This document shows positions 17,329 to 26,597 of a DNA stretch of 64,000 nt, piece after piece (the stretch's first letter is position 1; the number at the start of each line of letters is the position of its first letter). A model generated the notes under the pieces. It was not told the origin of the DNA and searched no databases. It was given only the letters and a program-made list of their open reading frames with translations. Source of the DNA: Marivivens sp. (lineage in GTDB: Bacteria > Pseudomonadota > Alphaproteobacteria > Rhodobacterales > Rhodobacteraceae); NCBI GenBank assembly GCA_024642115.1, contig JAHEBU010000001.1:124001-188000 (forward strand), read 5' to 3'. Both the position numbers and the translations under genes were made by a program.

Positions 17329-18189
17329 ATGCGCCACATTACTCTTGTTTCCATCTCGCTTGTCGGGGTCATGAGCCTGTCGGCATGTGCGCCCAAAGAC
17401 GGGGCAGCCGAGGTGAACCGCGCCATGCGCGACATCAACGTGGTTGACGAGACGAACCTCAACGACGTGATGCTGACCGTGGCCGACCCGGCCGAGGCCG
17501 TCACCTATTTCCAGCGCGCCATCGCCAACGACCCAGACCGGATCGACCTGATGCGCGGCCTTGGCGCCTCGCTCGTCCGGGCCCAGCAGAACGATGCCGC
17601 CGTGACCGCATGGCAGGCCGTCGTCGCCCACGCAGATTCCACCAACGACGACAAGGTCGATCTGGCCGAGGCACAGATCCGCGCCAACAAATGGGACGAG
17701 GCCAAGGCGACGCTCAACACGATCCCGCCGACCATGGAGTCGTTCAAGCGCTACAAACTCGAAGCAATGGTCGCCGACAGCGAAGAGAACTGGACCAAGG
17801 CCGACAGTTTCTATGAAACCGCCGCTGGCCTGACCACCAAACCCGCTGGCGTCCTGAACAACTGGGGCTATTCCAAGCTGACGCGCGGCGATTTCGTCGG
17901 CGCGGAAAAGCTGTTCGGGGAGGCGCTGCGCCAGGACCCCACCCTGTTCACCGCCAAGAACAACCTTGTTCTGGCCCGCGGCGCCCAGCGCAAATACGAC
18001 CTGCCCGTGGTGGACATGACCCAGACTGAACGGGCCGAACTGCTGTATACGATGGCGTTGACCGCGATCAAACAGAACGACATCACCATCGGCAAGGCCC
18101 TCCTGCGCGAGGCGATCGACACCCATCCGCAACACTTCGAAGCCGCCGCGCGGGCCCTGCGCGCGCTGGAAGACAACGTGTCCAACTGA
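17329..18189 (+). CDS. tadD: TPR lipoprotein, TadD-like (2)
   Basis: A 286-residue lipoprotein: signal peptide MRHITLVSISLVGVMSLSAC (lipobox LSAC) followed by TPR units over most of the chain (AVTYFQRAIANDPDRIDLMRG, WTKADSFYETAAGL, FVGAEKLFGEALRQDPTLF). The length and position before cpaA fit TadD. It probably works with the preceding lipoprotein in outer-membrane secretin assembly. Confidence 0.88.
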   Translation: MRHITLVSISLVGVMSLSACAPKDGAAEVNRAMRDINVVDETNLNDVMLTVADPAEAVTYFQRAIANDPDRIDLMRGLGASLVRAQQNDAAVTAWQAVVAHADSTNDDKVDLAEAQIRANKWDEAKATLNTIPPTMESFKRYKLEAMVADSEENWTKADSFYETAAGLTTKPAGVLNNWGYSKLTRGDFVGAEKLFGEALRQDPTLFTAKNNLVLARGAQRKYDLPVVDMTQTERAELLYTMALTAIKQNDITIGKALLREAIDTHPQHFEAAARALRALEDNVSN

Positions 18190-18194
18190 TCGAA

Positions 18195-18701
18195 ATGGGA
18201 CCGACACTGACCCAAGCCTTGTGGCTTTTGCCCTTTGTGCTGCCGATCTGCCTTTATGTGGCATGGTCCGACATGCAAAGCATGAAGATCCCCAACCGAT
18301 CAGTCGTGGCGCTGGTTGTCGTGTTCGCGGTGATCGGCCTGATCATCTATCCTCTGACCGACTATGCCTGGCGCTGGACCCATCTGGTGGTGGTGCTGGT
18401 CATCGGCGTCGTTCTGAACGCCGCCGGGGCGTTGGGGGCGGGCGATGCCAAGTTTGCGGCCGCCGCCGCCCCACTGGTTGCGGCACATGATTTCACGGCC
18501 ATGACCGTCATCTTTGGGGCCAGCGTGCTGGCGGGCTACCTCGCCCACCGTCTGGTGAAACACAGCCCCCTGCGCCGCATGGTGCCGGACTGGGCGAGCT
18601 GGACCGCCGGTCGGCGCTTTCCCATGGGTCTGCCGCTGGCGGTGGCGCTGGTCGTCTACCTTGCCCTGCCGCTGATCGCCCGTTCAGGGCTTGGCATATA
18701 A
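18195..18701 (+). CDS. cpaA: prepilin peptidase CpaA (TadV)
   Basis: A 168-residue integral membrane aspartic peptidase of the A24 family. The two catalytic aspartates are visible: D26 in AWSDMQSMKIPN and D84 in GAGDAKF. It removes the short leader from Flp pilins after Gly and, as in other short TadV proteins, lacks the N-methylase domain of PilD. Its 3' end overlaps the opposing gene by 18 bases. Confidence 0.95.
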   Translation: MGPTLTQALWLLPFVLPICLYVAWSDMQSMKIPNRSVVALVVVFAVIGLIIYPLTDYAWRWTHLVVVLVIGVVLNAAGALGAGDAKFAAAAAPLVAAHDFTAMTVIFGASVLAGYLAHRLVKHSPLRRMVPDWASWTAGRRFPMGLPLAVALVVYLALPLIARSGLGI

Positions 18702-20309
18702 CACATACATCGGCGTGCGCCGCACCTCGGTCAGCGCGTCTGTCTGCCCCGCATCAGTCAACGCCTTGAATATCTTGGCCTGTACATCCGGCGCGATCGG
18801 GCAGGCCGGGGCCAGCAGAAAATCGGCGTCGTCCCAGCCCGGCAGACCGCCATAATACCACGGCGCTCCCCCGGTCAGGGGCTGGAAATCGCCAAAGAGC
18901 CACACAGCGTTCAGCAGATCGGCAGTGAATATCTTTTGCCCGTCGCCATAGCCCGCCGCCTCCAGATCCTGCGTCATCGCCTCGAAAAATGCAGTGGTGC
19001 CCAGTTCGGTCGAACAGGTCTTGAACGTCTCACCCTTGAACGTGGCCGGATCGTCCCGCTTGGCCCTATCGTGATAGGCGGCAAAGGGCTCGCCCGGATC
19101 GTCGCGGCCCATGCGCACATCGACCCGGTCGGCCCGGGCCGTCACGGTCTGGATGTCCGCATTGGCCACCTGCGCAGGAAGCATCGGGGAATACAGGGCA
19201 GTATCAACCGACAGGTGCCGGAACGGGCTGTAGGCCATGTTGAAGAACCCCGGCGCGGTCAGCGCCAATGCCACCGCCCCCGTGACCGTCAGCCCGGTCC
19301 GCAGCGGCCAACCCCAGCCGTTGGGCAGGTCCTGATCGGGGCGCAGGGCCAACAACAAAACCCCCAGCAACAGCAGCCATTGGGGGTCGTTGCCAAAATT
19401 CTGGTAGGTCACATAGACAAAACCGGGGATCAGGGTCAGCAGCACCACCCCCCCCGCGGCAACCTTGGCTTGTCGCAGCAGGATCACGCCCATCAACGCG
19501 GCAATCGTCCCGCCCAGATAGGCCGGACCGCCGTAAATCTCGCCCAGCGACTGCCCCGGCGCAGGGCGGACCGTCGACCGCGACACCGCCAGCAGATCGC
19601 CAATGTAGGCCCGCCAATAGTCGGGGCTCAGCCACACCGTCAGCCCCGCCAGCACGACCAGCCCTGTCAGGACAGCAACCCCCAGCGTCTTTCGCTGCCC
19701 GGTCAGGATCAGCCCAAGGACGACCGGCCCGGTAAAGGCCACCAGATAGGTCACCTTGATCATCGCCAGCCCGGCCATCATCAGTCCGACGATCACCCCG
19801 TCCGCGACCGGGCGTTTGGCATGAACGGGTGGCAGGATGGCTGCGGTGATGGCGACAAAGGCGATGGCCCACGCCCAACGATTGTAATGCATCGAAATGG
19901 TCAGGCTCGCCTGCGGCTCTCCATAGGTCAGGGCGAGGACCAGAACCATCACGATCAGCCCCCAAAGGGCTGCCAGCAGCGGCGACAGGCGGCTTTGGGC
20001 GACCCACCAGACGGCAGGCAACAGGCACAGCGCCACCAGCACCTGCGCCCACAGGATCGCCATGCCGATCCCCATGCCGGCGCGAGCAAAGGCCACGATG
20101 GGCGCAAAGGCCATCGCGCCGATCGGCGTCATGAAATCGCGGTGGGGCATCTGGCCCGCCAGCATCCGCTCGACAATCTCGATCAGGTGATAGGTGTCGC
20201 CCTCGTGCTTGCCGATATAAAGCCCCCCCTTGGCAAGGGCGGCCCCCCCGAGTGCGGCGATGACCACCAGAAAAAGGCCCAGAAGCCGGGCTGGGTTCGG
20301 TCTGCTCAT
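18684..20309 (-). CDS. GT-C-like multi-spanning membrane protein, putative glycosyltransferase
   Basis: A 541-residue protein with ten or more hydrophobic helices. The first outside loop, HEGDTYHLIEIVERMLAGQMPHRDF, resembles the acidic EGD/PxRDF loop of GT-C glycosyltransferases that use polyprenyl-phosphate sugars. The C-terminal ~170 residues form a soluble periplasmic-type domain (TCSTELGTTAFFEAMTQDLEAAG). I do not recognise a characterised homologue. The ATG at 20309 was chosen; one at 20336 is possible. It lies between cpaA and the ATPase gene but on the other strand, so pilin glycosylation or use of the lipid-linked sugar from 1-6.5 kb are only guesses. Confidence 0.65.
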   Translation of the reverse strand: MSRPNPARLLGLFLVVIAALGGAALAKGGLYIGKHEGDTYHLIEIVERMLAGQMPHRDFMTPIGAMAFAPIVAFARAGMGIGMAILWAQVLVALCLLPAVWWVAQSRLSPLLAALWGLIVMVLVLALTYGEPQASLTISMHYNRWAWAIAFVAITAAILPPVHAKRPVADGVIVGLMMAGLAMIKVTYLVAFTGPVVLGLILTGQRKTLGVAVLTGLVVLAGLTVWLSPDYWRAYIGDLLAVSRSTVRPAPGQSLGEIYGGPAYLGGTIAALMGVILLRQAKVAAGGVVLLTLIPGFVYVTYQNFGNDPQWLLLLGVLLLALRPDQDLPNGWGWPLRTGLTVTGAVALALTAPGFFNMAYSPFRHLSVDTALYSPMLPAQVANADIQTVTARADRVDVRMGRDDPGEPFAAYHDRAKRDDPATFKGETFKTCSTELGTTAFFEAMTQDLEAAGYGDGQKIFTADLLNAVWLFGDFQPLTGGAPWYYGGLPGWDDADFLLAPACPIAPDVQAKIFKALTDAGQTDALTEVRRTPMYVLYAKP

Positions 20310-20486
20310 GTCTGCCTCTGACGCCTTTTTATCCATCTTTTCGCCACAATAGGCAGGCACAACAGGCATTGCAAAAGTGATGGACGGCGTGCGGCCGATT
20401 TGTGGCCCGGCGCGTCCCCACAGACACGGGACGAACCTTTGACCCTGGCCACGGGCGGCCGGCAGATAACAGACGGGCAGACAGAC

Positions 20487-21809
20487 ATGAACATGCAGAC
20501 CACCCCGCCACCCGCTGGCGTTACCCCTCCCCCCGCGCCGCGCAGCCTTGCGGCGATGCAGTTGTCGCCGGTCATGATGCGGGACATCCTGCTGAAAACC
20601 ATGTTCCGTATGAACCTCACGCTGGTCAGTGACCTGTCACAGGCGATCTGCCTGCCGATCCCCGTGACACAGGAACTGGTCGACCTCGCGCGCAGCCAGC
20701 GCCTGCTCGAGGCGACCGGCACGCTGCACGCCACCTCGGCCAACGAAATGGGCTATCAGCTGACCGACGGGGGCAAGGCGCGCGCGCTCGATGCGCTGGC
20801 ACAGTCCGAATATTACGGGGCGATGCCGGTGCCGCTGGCGGTTTACACCGAACAGGTCAAACGACAGTCGATCCGCAACATCCACATCACCCGCGACCAA
20901 CTGACAGCGGCGATGGGGCACCTGATCCTGCCGCCCGATCTGCTCGACCAGCTTGGCCCTGCGGTTGGGGCAGGTCGGTCGATCCTGATGTATGGCCCGC
21001 CCGGCAACGGGAAATCCTCTATCTCGAACGGGATCAGGGACGCGCTTGGGGACAAGATCTATATCCCCCGCGCCATCGAATATTCGGGGCAGGTCATCAC
21101 CGTGTTCGACCCCATCGTCCATTCGGCGGCGGAAACGGACATCGACGATCCCAACTCGCTGCGGCGGACCTCGGGCAAGTTCGACACCCGCTATGTGCGC
21201 TGCGAACGGCCCACCGTTATCACCGGCGGTGAATTGTCGCTGGCGATGCTCGATCTGGTCTACAACCCCACCGCGCGAACCTATCAGGCGCCCTTGCAGC
21301 TGAAATCCTCTGGCGGCATCTTCATCATCGACGACCTTGGCCGTCAGGAAGAGCCCCCCCAGAAAATCGTCAACCGCTGGATCGTTCCACTGGAAGAAGG
21401 GCGCGATATCCTTGCGCTCCAATCGGGTGAAAAGTTCGAGGTGCCGTTCGACACGCTGGTCATCTTCTCGACCAACTTCCACCCCAACGAGATCTTCGAC
21501 AAGGCCGCCCTGCGCCGGATCTTCTTCAAGATCAAGATCGACGGGCCGAACCAGGAAAACTTCCTCAAGATCTTTGCGATGGTGGCCCGGAAACGGAAAA
21601 TGCCGCTAGACGAGGCGTCGCTGGTGTATCTGCTCAAGAAGAAATACCCGACCATCGACAACATCTACGCCAACTATCAGCCGATCTTTCTGATCGACCA
21701 GATGATCTCGATCTGCAATTTCGAGGGTCGCCCGTACGAGATGACCCCTGAACTGATCGACCGGGCTTGGGCAAACATGTTCGTCAAGGAAGAGCTGATC
21801 GTTCACTAG
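20487..21809 (+). CDS. AAA ATPase associated with the Tad locus
   Basis: A 440-residue cytoplasmic protein. The Pro-rich N-terminus is followed by a domain of about 100 residues (MMRDILLKTMFRMNLTL), then an AAA core with Walker A GPPGNGKSS (about residues 170-178), Walker B GGIFIIDDL and sensor-1 region TLVIFSTNFHP. It is not a known pilus motor: secretion ATPase Asp and His boxes are absent. It looks like a remodelling ATPase found near tad genes. The next small membrane gene begins after TAGGAG overlapping its stop, so they are co-transcribed. Confidence 0.8.
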   Translation: MNMQTTPPPAGVTPPPAPRSLAAMQLSPVMMRDILLKTMFRMNLTLVSDLSQAICLPIPVTQELVDLARSQRLLEATGTLHATSANEMGYQLTDGGKARALDALAQSEYYGAMPVPLAVYTEQVKRQSIRNIHITRDQLTAAMGHLILPPDLLDQLGPAVGAGRSILMYGPPGNGKSSISNGIRDALGDKIYIPRAIEYSGQVITVFDPIVHSAAETDIDDPNSLRRTSGKFDTRYVRCERPTVITGGELSLAMLDLVYNPTARTYQAPLQLKSSGGIFIIDDLGRQEEPPQKIVNRWIVPLEEGRDILALQSGEKFEVPFDTLVIFSTNFHPNEIFDKAALRRIFFKIKIDGPNQENFLKIFAMVARKRKMPLDEASLVYLLKKKYPTIDNIYANYQPIFLIDQMISICNFEGRPYEMTPELIDRAWANMFVKEELIVH

Positions 21810-21818
21810 GAGATTCCG

Positions 21819-22076
21819 ATGCAAAGGGTCCCGACGAAAAGCCTCGTCATTCTGGCAGCCATATTCTGGGGGTCTGCGCTTGTGTTGGCGTGGTCCATCA
21901 TCGCTGACGGCCGGCGGTATGTCGGTGGGCTCGCGGGCCAGTCGGACTGGTTCTGGGTCTATGCCGAGGTCGTAATCAAGACCATACCGCTGTGGTTTGC
22001 GGGCGCCTTGGCCGGTATCCCAGCCATTGTGCGCGTTGCCAAGGGAAACTATAGGCCCGGTTCACCCGACCTTTGA
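21819..22076 (+). CDS. small membrane protein, unknown
   Basis: An 85-residue protein with two hydrophobic helices (VILAAIFWGSALVLAWSII and IKTIPLWFAGALAGIPAIV) and short polar ends. I do not recognise it. The ribosome site AGGAG overlaps the stop of the AAA ATPase gene, so translation is probably coupled. It may be a membrane partner of that ATPase. Confidence 0.65.
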   Translation: MQRVPTKSLVILAAIFWGSALVLAWSIIADGRRYVGGLAGQSDWFWVYAEVVIKTIPLWFAGALAGIPAIVRVAKGNYRPGSPDL

Positions 22077-22106
22077 CATTGCCCGCCCCCGCGCCATAAC
22101 GGCGGC

Positions 22107-24533
22107 ATGATAACAGCCCTGCCCATTGATGACGCATTGCCGAACCTGCTTTCCGCGCTGCGCGCCGAGGGTCGCGCGGTTTTGCAGGCACCGCCGGGCG
22201 CAGGCAAGACGACCCGCGTGCCGCTGGCGATGCTGCAGGCCGGTCTGACCAAGGGCCGGATCGTGATGCTGGAACCCCGACGTCTGGCCGCCCGGGCTGC
22301 GGCCGAACGACTGGCCGAGCAGCTGGGCGAGGCTGCCGGCCAGACTATCGGCTACCGGATGCGCGGCGAAACCAAAGTGTCCAAGACCACCAAGGTCGAG
22401 GTCGTGACCGAAGGCATCTTGACCCGGATGCTGCAATCGGACCCCGAATTGACCGGGATCGGCGCGCTGATCTTTGACGAATTCCACGAACGGTCCCTGA
22501 ATGCGGACCTTGGGCTGGCGCTCGCGTGGGAGGTGCGGCAGGCGCTCCGCCCCGACCTGATCCTGTTGGTCATGTCCGCCACTCTGGACGCGGGGCCGGT
22601 GGCGCAGATGCTGGATGACGCACCGATGATCACGTCCGAAGGGCGGGCGTTTCCGGTGGACCTGATCCACCTCGACAAACCCCTGCCACGAGAGGCGCGG
22701 CTGGAAAACGCCACCGCCGATCTGGTCGCCGCAGCTATATCTGAAACGACGGGAGGCGTTCTTGTCTTTCTCCCCGGAGAAGGCGAAATCCGCCGGGTCG
22801 AGGCGTTGCTCAATGGCCGCCTCCCCGACGACTGCGCGATACGCCCGCTGTTCGGGGCGATGCCCTTTGGCGCACAGCGCGCCGCCATCGCGCCGTTCAC
22901 CACAGGGCGCAAGGTCGTGCTGTCCACCTCGATCGCCGAAACCTCTCTGACCATCGAGGACATCCGCGTGGTCGTGGACGCGGGCCGCTCGCGCCGGGCG
23001 CGGTTCGACCCCGGATCAGGCATGTCCCGACTTGTGACCGAACGGGTCAGCCGGGCCGAGGCGACACAACGGGCAGGCCGGGCGGGGCGGGTCGCACCCG
23101 GTCGCGCCTATCGCCTCTGGACCAAGGGCGAAGAAGGGGCACTGCCCGCCTTTCCCCCGGCCGAGATCGAAGCGGCGGACCTCACCGGACTTGCGCTGGA
23201 ACTTGCCCTCTGGGGATCTTCCGACCTGATGTTCCTGACCCCGCCCCCACCCGGGGCACTGGCCGAGGCGCAGGCGCTTTTGCGGGGCTTGGGGGCGCTG
23301 GATGGCGACAACCGGATCACCGATCATGGCCGGGCGCTGGCTGCGCTGCCGCTCCATCCCCGGCTGGGGCATATGTTGCAGCTTGGCGGGGGGGCAGCGG
23401 CGCCTGCGGCGGCACTGCTGGCTGAACGCGACCCGCTACGCGGGGCACCGGCGGACGTCGCACTTCGCATTGCAGCGCTCAGGGGGCGCTATGACGGGCC
23501 GGGTCAGGTGCAGGTGGCCACCATCGACCGCATCCGGGTCGAGGCGAAACGGCTTGCCCAAGGCCTGCCCGACCGGCCCCCACTGACCCTCGCCGAACAG
23601 GTGGCCCTTGCCTATCCCGACCGGATCGGCCTGCGTCGCCCCGGCGACGCCCCCCGCTATCTGCTCTCGGGCGGCAAAGGGGCGGTGATGAACGCCAGCG
23701 ATCCGTTGGCGGGGCAGCGCCTGATCGTCGCAACTGATCTGGACGGCGATGTGCGCGAGGCCAAGGTGCGGCAAGCGGTAGCCATGACCGACAGCCAGCT
23801 GCGCGGGCTTTACAGCGACCAGATCGGTTGGACCGAGGTCTGCGAGTGGTCCCGCCGCGACCGCAAGGTCATCGCCCGCAAACAGGAACGGTTCGGCGCC
23901 TTGGTACTGGACGACCGGATCTGGCCCGATGCCCCGCCCGCTGCCGTGGCGCGGGCGATGCTGGACGGCGTGCGCGACCTTGGACTGCGGATCGAGGGGG
24001 CTGCCCGACGGTTCCGGGCGCGGGTGGAACTGGTGCGGGCCGGTGGGGCCGATCTGCCCGACATGACTGACGGAACCTTGTTGGCGACGCTGGAGGAGTG
24101 GCTCCTGCCCCATCTGACCGGCGTGCGGTCAGCTGAGGAGTGGAAGCGGTTTGACCTGCTCGACTCGCTGCGGGCCATGCTGACCTGGGACCAGATGCGC
24201 CTGCTGGACGAGGCCGCACCTGCGCATTTCGTGACGCCTCTGGACCGGCGCATCCCGATCGACTATGACAGCGACCCGCCCGAAATTACCCTGCGCCTGC
24301 AAGAGATGTTCGGCGTGACGCGCCACCCCACCGTGGGCGCGACGCCCCTGCGCGTGACCCTGCTGTCGCCCGGCCAAAAACCGGTGCAGACGACAGCGGA
24401 TATTCCGGGATTTTGGGCGAACACCTATGCCGATGTGCGCCGGGACATGCGGGGGCGTTATCCGCGCCACCCCTGGCCCGAGGATCCCACCGTGGCGGAA
24501 CCCACTCTTCGGGCCAAGCCGCGCGGGACGTGA
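22107..24533 (+). CDS. hrpB: ATP-dependent helicase HrpB
   Basis: An 808-residue DEAH-type helicase. Motif I is PPGAGKTTRVP and motif II DEFH (in LIFDEFHERSLNADLG); VMSATLD, LSTSIAETSLTI and ATQRAGRAGRVAPG are motifs III, V and VI. The HrpB-specific C-terminal region follows, ending in FWANTYADVRRDMRGRYPRHPWPEDP. Length matches the family. Cellular role remains unclear in general; RNA remodelling is assumed. Confidence 0.95.
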   Translation: MITALPIDDALPNLLSALRAEGRAVLQAPPGAGKTTRVPLAMLQAGLTKGRIVMLEPRRLAARAAAERLAEQLGEAAGQTIGYRMRGETKVSKTTKVEVVTEGILTRMLQSDPELTGIGALIFDEFHERSLNADLGLALAWEVRQALRPDLILLVMSATLDAGPVAQMLDDAPMITSEGRAFPVDLIHLDKPLPREARLENATADLVAAAISETTGGVLVFLPGEGEIRRVEALLNGRLPDDCAIRPLFGAMPFGAQRAAIAPFTTGRKVVLSTSIAETSLTIEDIRVVVDAGRSRRARFDPGSGMSRLVTERVSRAEATQRAGRAGRVAPGRAYRLWTKGEEGALPAFPPAEIEAADLTGLALELALWGSSDLMFLTPPPPGALAEAQALLRGLGALDGDNRITDHGRALAALPLHPRLGHMLQLGGGAAAPAAALLAERDPLRGAPADVALRIAALRGRYDGPGQVQVATIDRIRVEAKRLAQGLPDRPPLTLAEQVALAYPDRIGLRRPGDAPRYLLSGGKGAVMNASDPLAGQRLIVATDLDGDVREAKVRQAVAMTDSQLRGLYSDQIGWTEVCEWSRRDRKVIARKQERFGALVLDDRIWPDAPPAAVARAMLDGVRDLGLRIEGAARRFRARVELVRAGGADLPDMTDGTLLATLEEWLLPHLTGVRSAEEWKRFDLLDSLRAMLTWDQMRLLDEAAPAHFVTPLDRRIPIDYDSDPPEITLRLQEMFGVTRHPTVGATPLRVTLLSPGQKPVQTTADIPGFWANTYADVRRDMRGRYPRHPWPEDPTVAEPTLRAKPRGT

Positions 24534-24543
24534 CAAGCGTCAG

Positions 24544-24603
24544 AGGGGGGCTGTCTGCCCCCCGCCTGCGGCCCCCCCGAGGATATTTCCGGCACAAAGG
24601 CAG
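24544..24603 (-). repeat. dispersed repeat, family A (copy 1)
   Basis: Between the convergent ends of hrpB and gndA, 24581-24603 read on the minus strand matches 21 of 23 bases of 53278-53300. G/C-rich runs follow in both copies (GGGGGG...CCCCCC at 24545-24563 here). This is a short dispersed intergenic element; the hairpin may also end transcription from either side. Confidence 0.6.
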
Positions 24604-24624
24604 ATCAGGCAGGCCGCTGCGCGG

Positions 24625-26031
24625 TCACTCCCACCACGGCCCGTGGCTGTCTTTGGCCCCGCCGATCCGTTCGAAACCGTGCCGTCCGAAGAAATCGCGC
24701 TGCGCCTGAATGAGGTCGGTCGTTCCGCGCCCTTGCGCCATCGTGTCGATAAACGCCAAGGAGGCCGACAGGGCCGGGACGGGATGCGCCGCACTGACCG
24801 CCGCCGCCACCACCCGCCGCAGGGCGGGGATGCTGGCCCGCAGCCGGTCGGCAAAGGCGGGGGCAAAGATTAGCTGGCCATACGGCAGGTCCCCCCTGAA
24901 TGCCGCCGAAATATCGTCCAGCAAGGCCGATCGGATGATGCACCCTGCCCGCCATATTTCGGCAATCCGAGCATAATCGAGCGACCATTGGTACTCGTCC
25001 GATGCCGCTGCGAGGATGCGGAACCCCTGGGCATAGGCGATGATCCGGGCAGCCAGCAGCGCGTCCTGATACTCTCTGTCTGAAATAGCCACGGCGGACC
25101 GGATTGTCCCCAGAATCGTCTCGCCCGCAACCCGCGCGTCCTTTTCGGCGGACCAACCGCGGGCACCCACGGCAGCTTCGATGGCGCTGGCCGACTGGCC
25201 GAGTTTCAGCGCCTCGATCACCGTCCAGCGGCCCGTGCCCTTTTGCCCGGCGCGGTCGAGGATGACATCGACAGCCGGTTTGCCGGTGGCGGCGTCCGTG
25301 GCCTGCAAGACTGTGCCGGTAATCTCGACCAGATAGGATTTGAGGGCGCCCTTGTCCCAGCCCTGGAACACCGCGCCGATCTGGGCAGGGGCGCGGCCCT
25401 GCCCGTGGCGCATCAGGCCATAGACTTCGGCGATCATCTCCATATCGGCATATTCGATACCGTTGTGGACTGTTTTAACGAAATGTCCGGCCCCGTCCGG
25501 GCCAAGGTGGTCGGCGCAATGATCCCCTTCGAACTTGGCGGCGATGGCCTCGATCACCGGGCGGATGCCCTGATAGGCGGCATCGGTGCCACCCACCATG
25601 ATCGAGGGGCCGTGGCGCGCGCCCTCTTCGCCCCCCGATACACCCATGCCGATATAGGTCAGGCCCTTGGCCTCGACCTCGGCCGTGCGGCGGCGGGTGT
25701 CGTGGAAATCGGTATTGCCGGCGTCGATGATCGCGTCGCCCTTGGCGAGAACGGGGACCAGGTCGGCGATGGCGTCGTCAACTGGGGCGCCTGCCGGGAC
25801 CATCAGGATGATCGCGCGGGGGGCAGACATGGCGCGGGCCATCTCGACCAGACCGGGGTGGGTGGTCAGACGGTCGGCGAGCGGCCCCGCCTCGGTCACA
25901 AACGCCTCAGCCACACTGGCGGTGCGGTTGGCCACATGCAAGGCAAAGCCGTTGTCCAAAATATTCAGCGCCAGCGCGCTACCCATCGTCCCAAGCCCAT
26001 AAAGGCCCAGCGCGGTCGTCTGTGTGGTCAT
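24625..26031 (-). CDS. gndA: 6-phosphogluconate dehydrogenase, NADP-dependent, decarboxylating
   Basis: A 468-residue enzyme of the oxidative pentose phosphate pathway, converting 6-phosphogluconate to ribulose 5-phosphate with NADPH and CO2. N-terminal Rossmann motif GLYGLGTMGSALALN (family GLAVMGxNLxLN), GMGVSGGEEGARHGPSIM, HFVKTVHNGIEYADMEMI containing the catalytic lysine, and RAGCIIRSALLDDI near the C-terminus. The ATG at 26031 fits the family start; in-frame codons upstream are rejected. Diverges from a Nudix gene. Confidence 0.96.
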   Translation of the reverse strand: MTTQTTALGLYGLGTMGSALALNILDNGFALHVANRTASVAEAFVTEAGPLADRLTTHPGLVEMARAMSAPRAIILMVPAGAPVDDAIADLVPVLAKGDAIIDAGNTDFHDTRRRTAEVEAKGLTYIGMGVSGGEEGARHGPSIMVGGTDAAYQGIRPVIEAIAAKFEGDHCADHLGPDGAGHFVKTVHNGIEYADMEMIAEVYGLMRHGQGRAPAQIGAVFQGWDKGALKSYLVEITGTVLQATDAATGKPAVDVILDRAGQKGTGRWTVIEALKLGQSASAIEAAVGARGWSAEKDARVAGETILGTIRSAVAISDREYQDALLAARIIAYAQGFRILAAASDEYQWSLDYARIAEIWRAGCIIRSALLDDISAAFRGDLPYGQLIFAPAFADRLRASIPALRRVVAAAVSAAHPVPALSASLAFIDTMAQGRGTTDLIQAQRDFFGRHGFERIGGAKDSHGPWWE

Positions 26032-26150
26032 GATCACCCTCTCTTCACGCAAGGTTTCACCTTGTGGAACCGCGTGATTTGTAAATCCGGTAAAACTTTG
26101 TTATATCGAATGAAAGAAAAAGAGAAACGTTCCGGCAACAGGCGGTTTTG

Positions 26151-26597
26151 ATGACAGCCCTATCTACGATCCCCGGCACCGACGGGGCGACCTCTGCCCT
26201 GCCTGCGCTGCAACTTGCGGCCCTGTGCCATCGGCGCGGCGACAAGGGCGTCGAAATCCTGCTGGTCAGTTCGTCCAGAGGGCGCTGGATCCTGCCAAAA
26301 GGGTGGCCGGTGCGCGGCCAGTCAGGCCGCGAAACCGCCTTGCAAGAGGCGTGGGAAGAGGGCGGCGTGCGCAAGGGCAAGGCGGCCAAATCGCCGCTGG
26401 CCAGCTATCTGGGCGTCAAACGGTTCGATGACGGCAACGAAATCCCGTGCAAGACCAAGGTGTTCATGGTCCGCGTCCGGGACATGGCCCGCAAGTTCCC
26501 CGAGGCCGAGCGGCGCAAACGGATCTGGGTTTCCCCAAGGAAGGCGGCCAAACTGGTCGACGATCCGGCGCTCAAGAAACTTCTGCGCAGCCTCTGA
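26151..26597 (+). CDS. Nudix hydrolase, DIPP-like
   Basis: A 148-residue Nudix-fold protein: RGRWILPKGWPVRGQSGRET then ALQEAWEEGGV, close to the Nudix box GX5EX7REUXEEXGU. Two positions are replaced by Gln (the first Glu and the Arg of REU), while the metal-binding EAWEEGG part is intact. The PKGWP pattern matches the diphosphoinositol-polyphosphate/diadenosine-polyphosphate subgroup. Substrate unknown. The ATG at 26151 is used; an overlapping TTG just before it is unlikely. Confidence 0.82.
   Translation: MTALSTIPGTDGATSALPALQLAALCHRRGDKGVEILLVSSSRGRWILPKGWPVRGQSGRETALQEAWEEGGVRKGKAAKSPLASYLGVKRFDDGNEIPCKTKVFMVRVRDMARKFPEAERRKRIWVSPRKAAKLVDDPALKKLLRSL

Noticed and set aside
18936-20321. A 461-codon frame antisense to the GT-C-like gene
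   Set aside because: It is full of Gln/Arg/His runs with no hydrophobic core. The minus-strand protein has coherent membrane helices.
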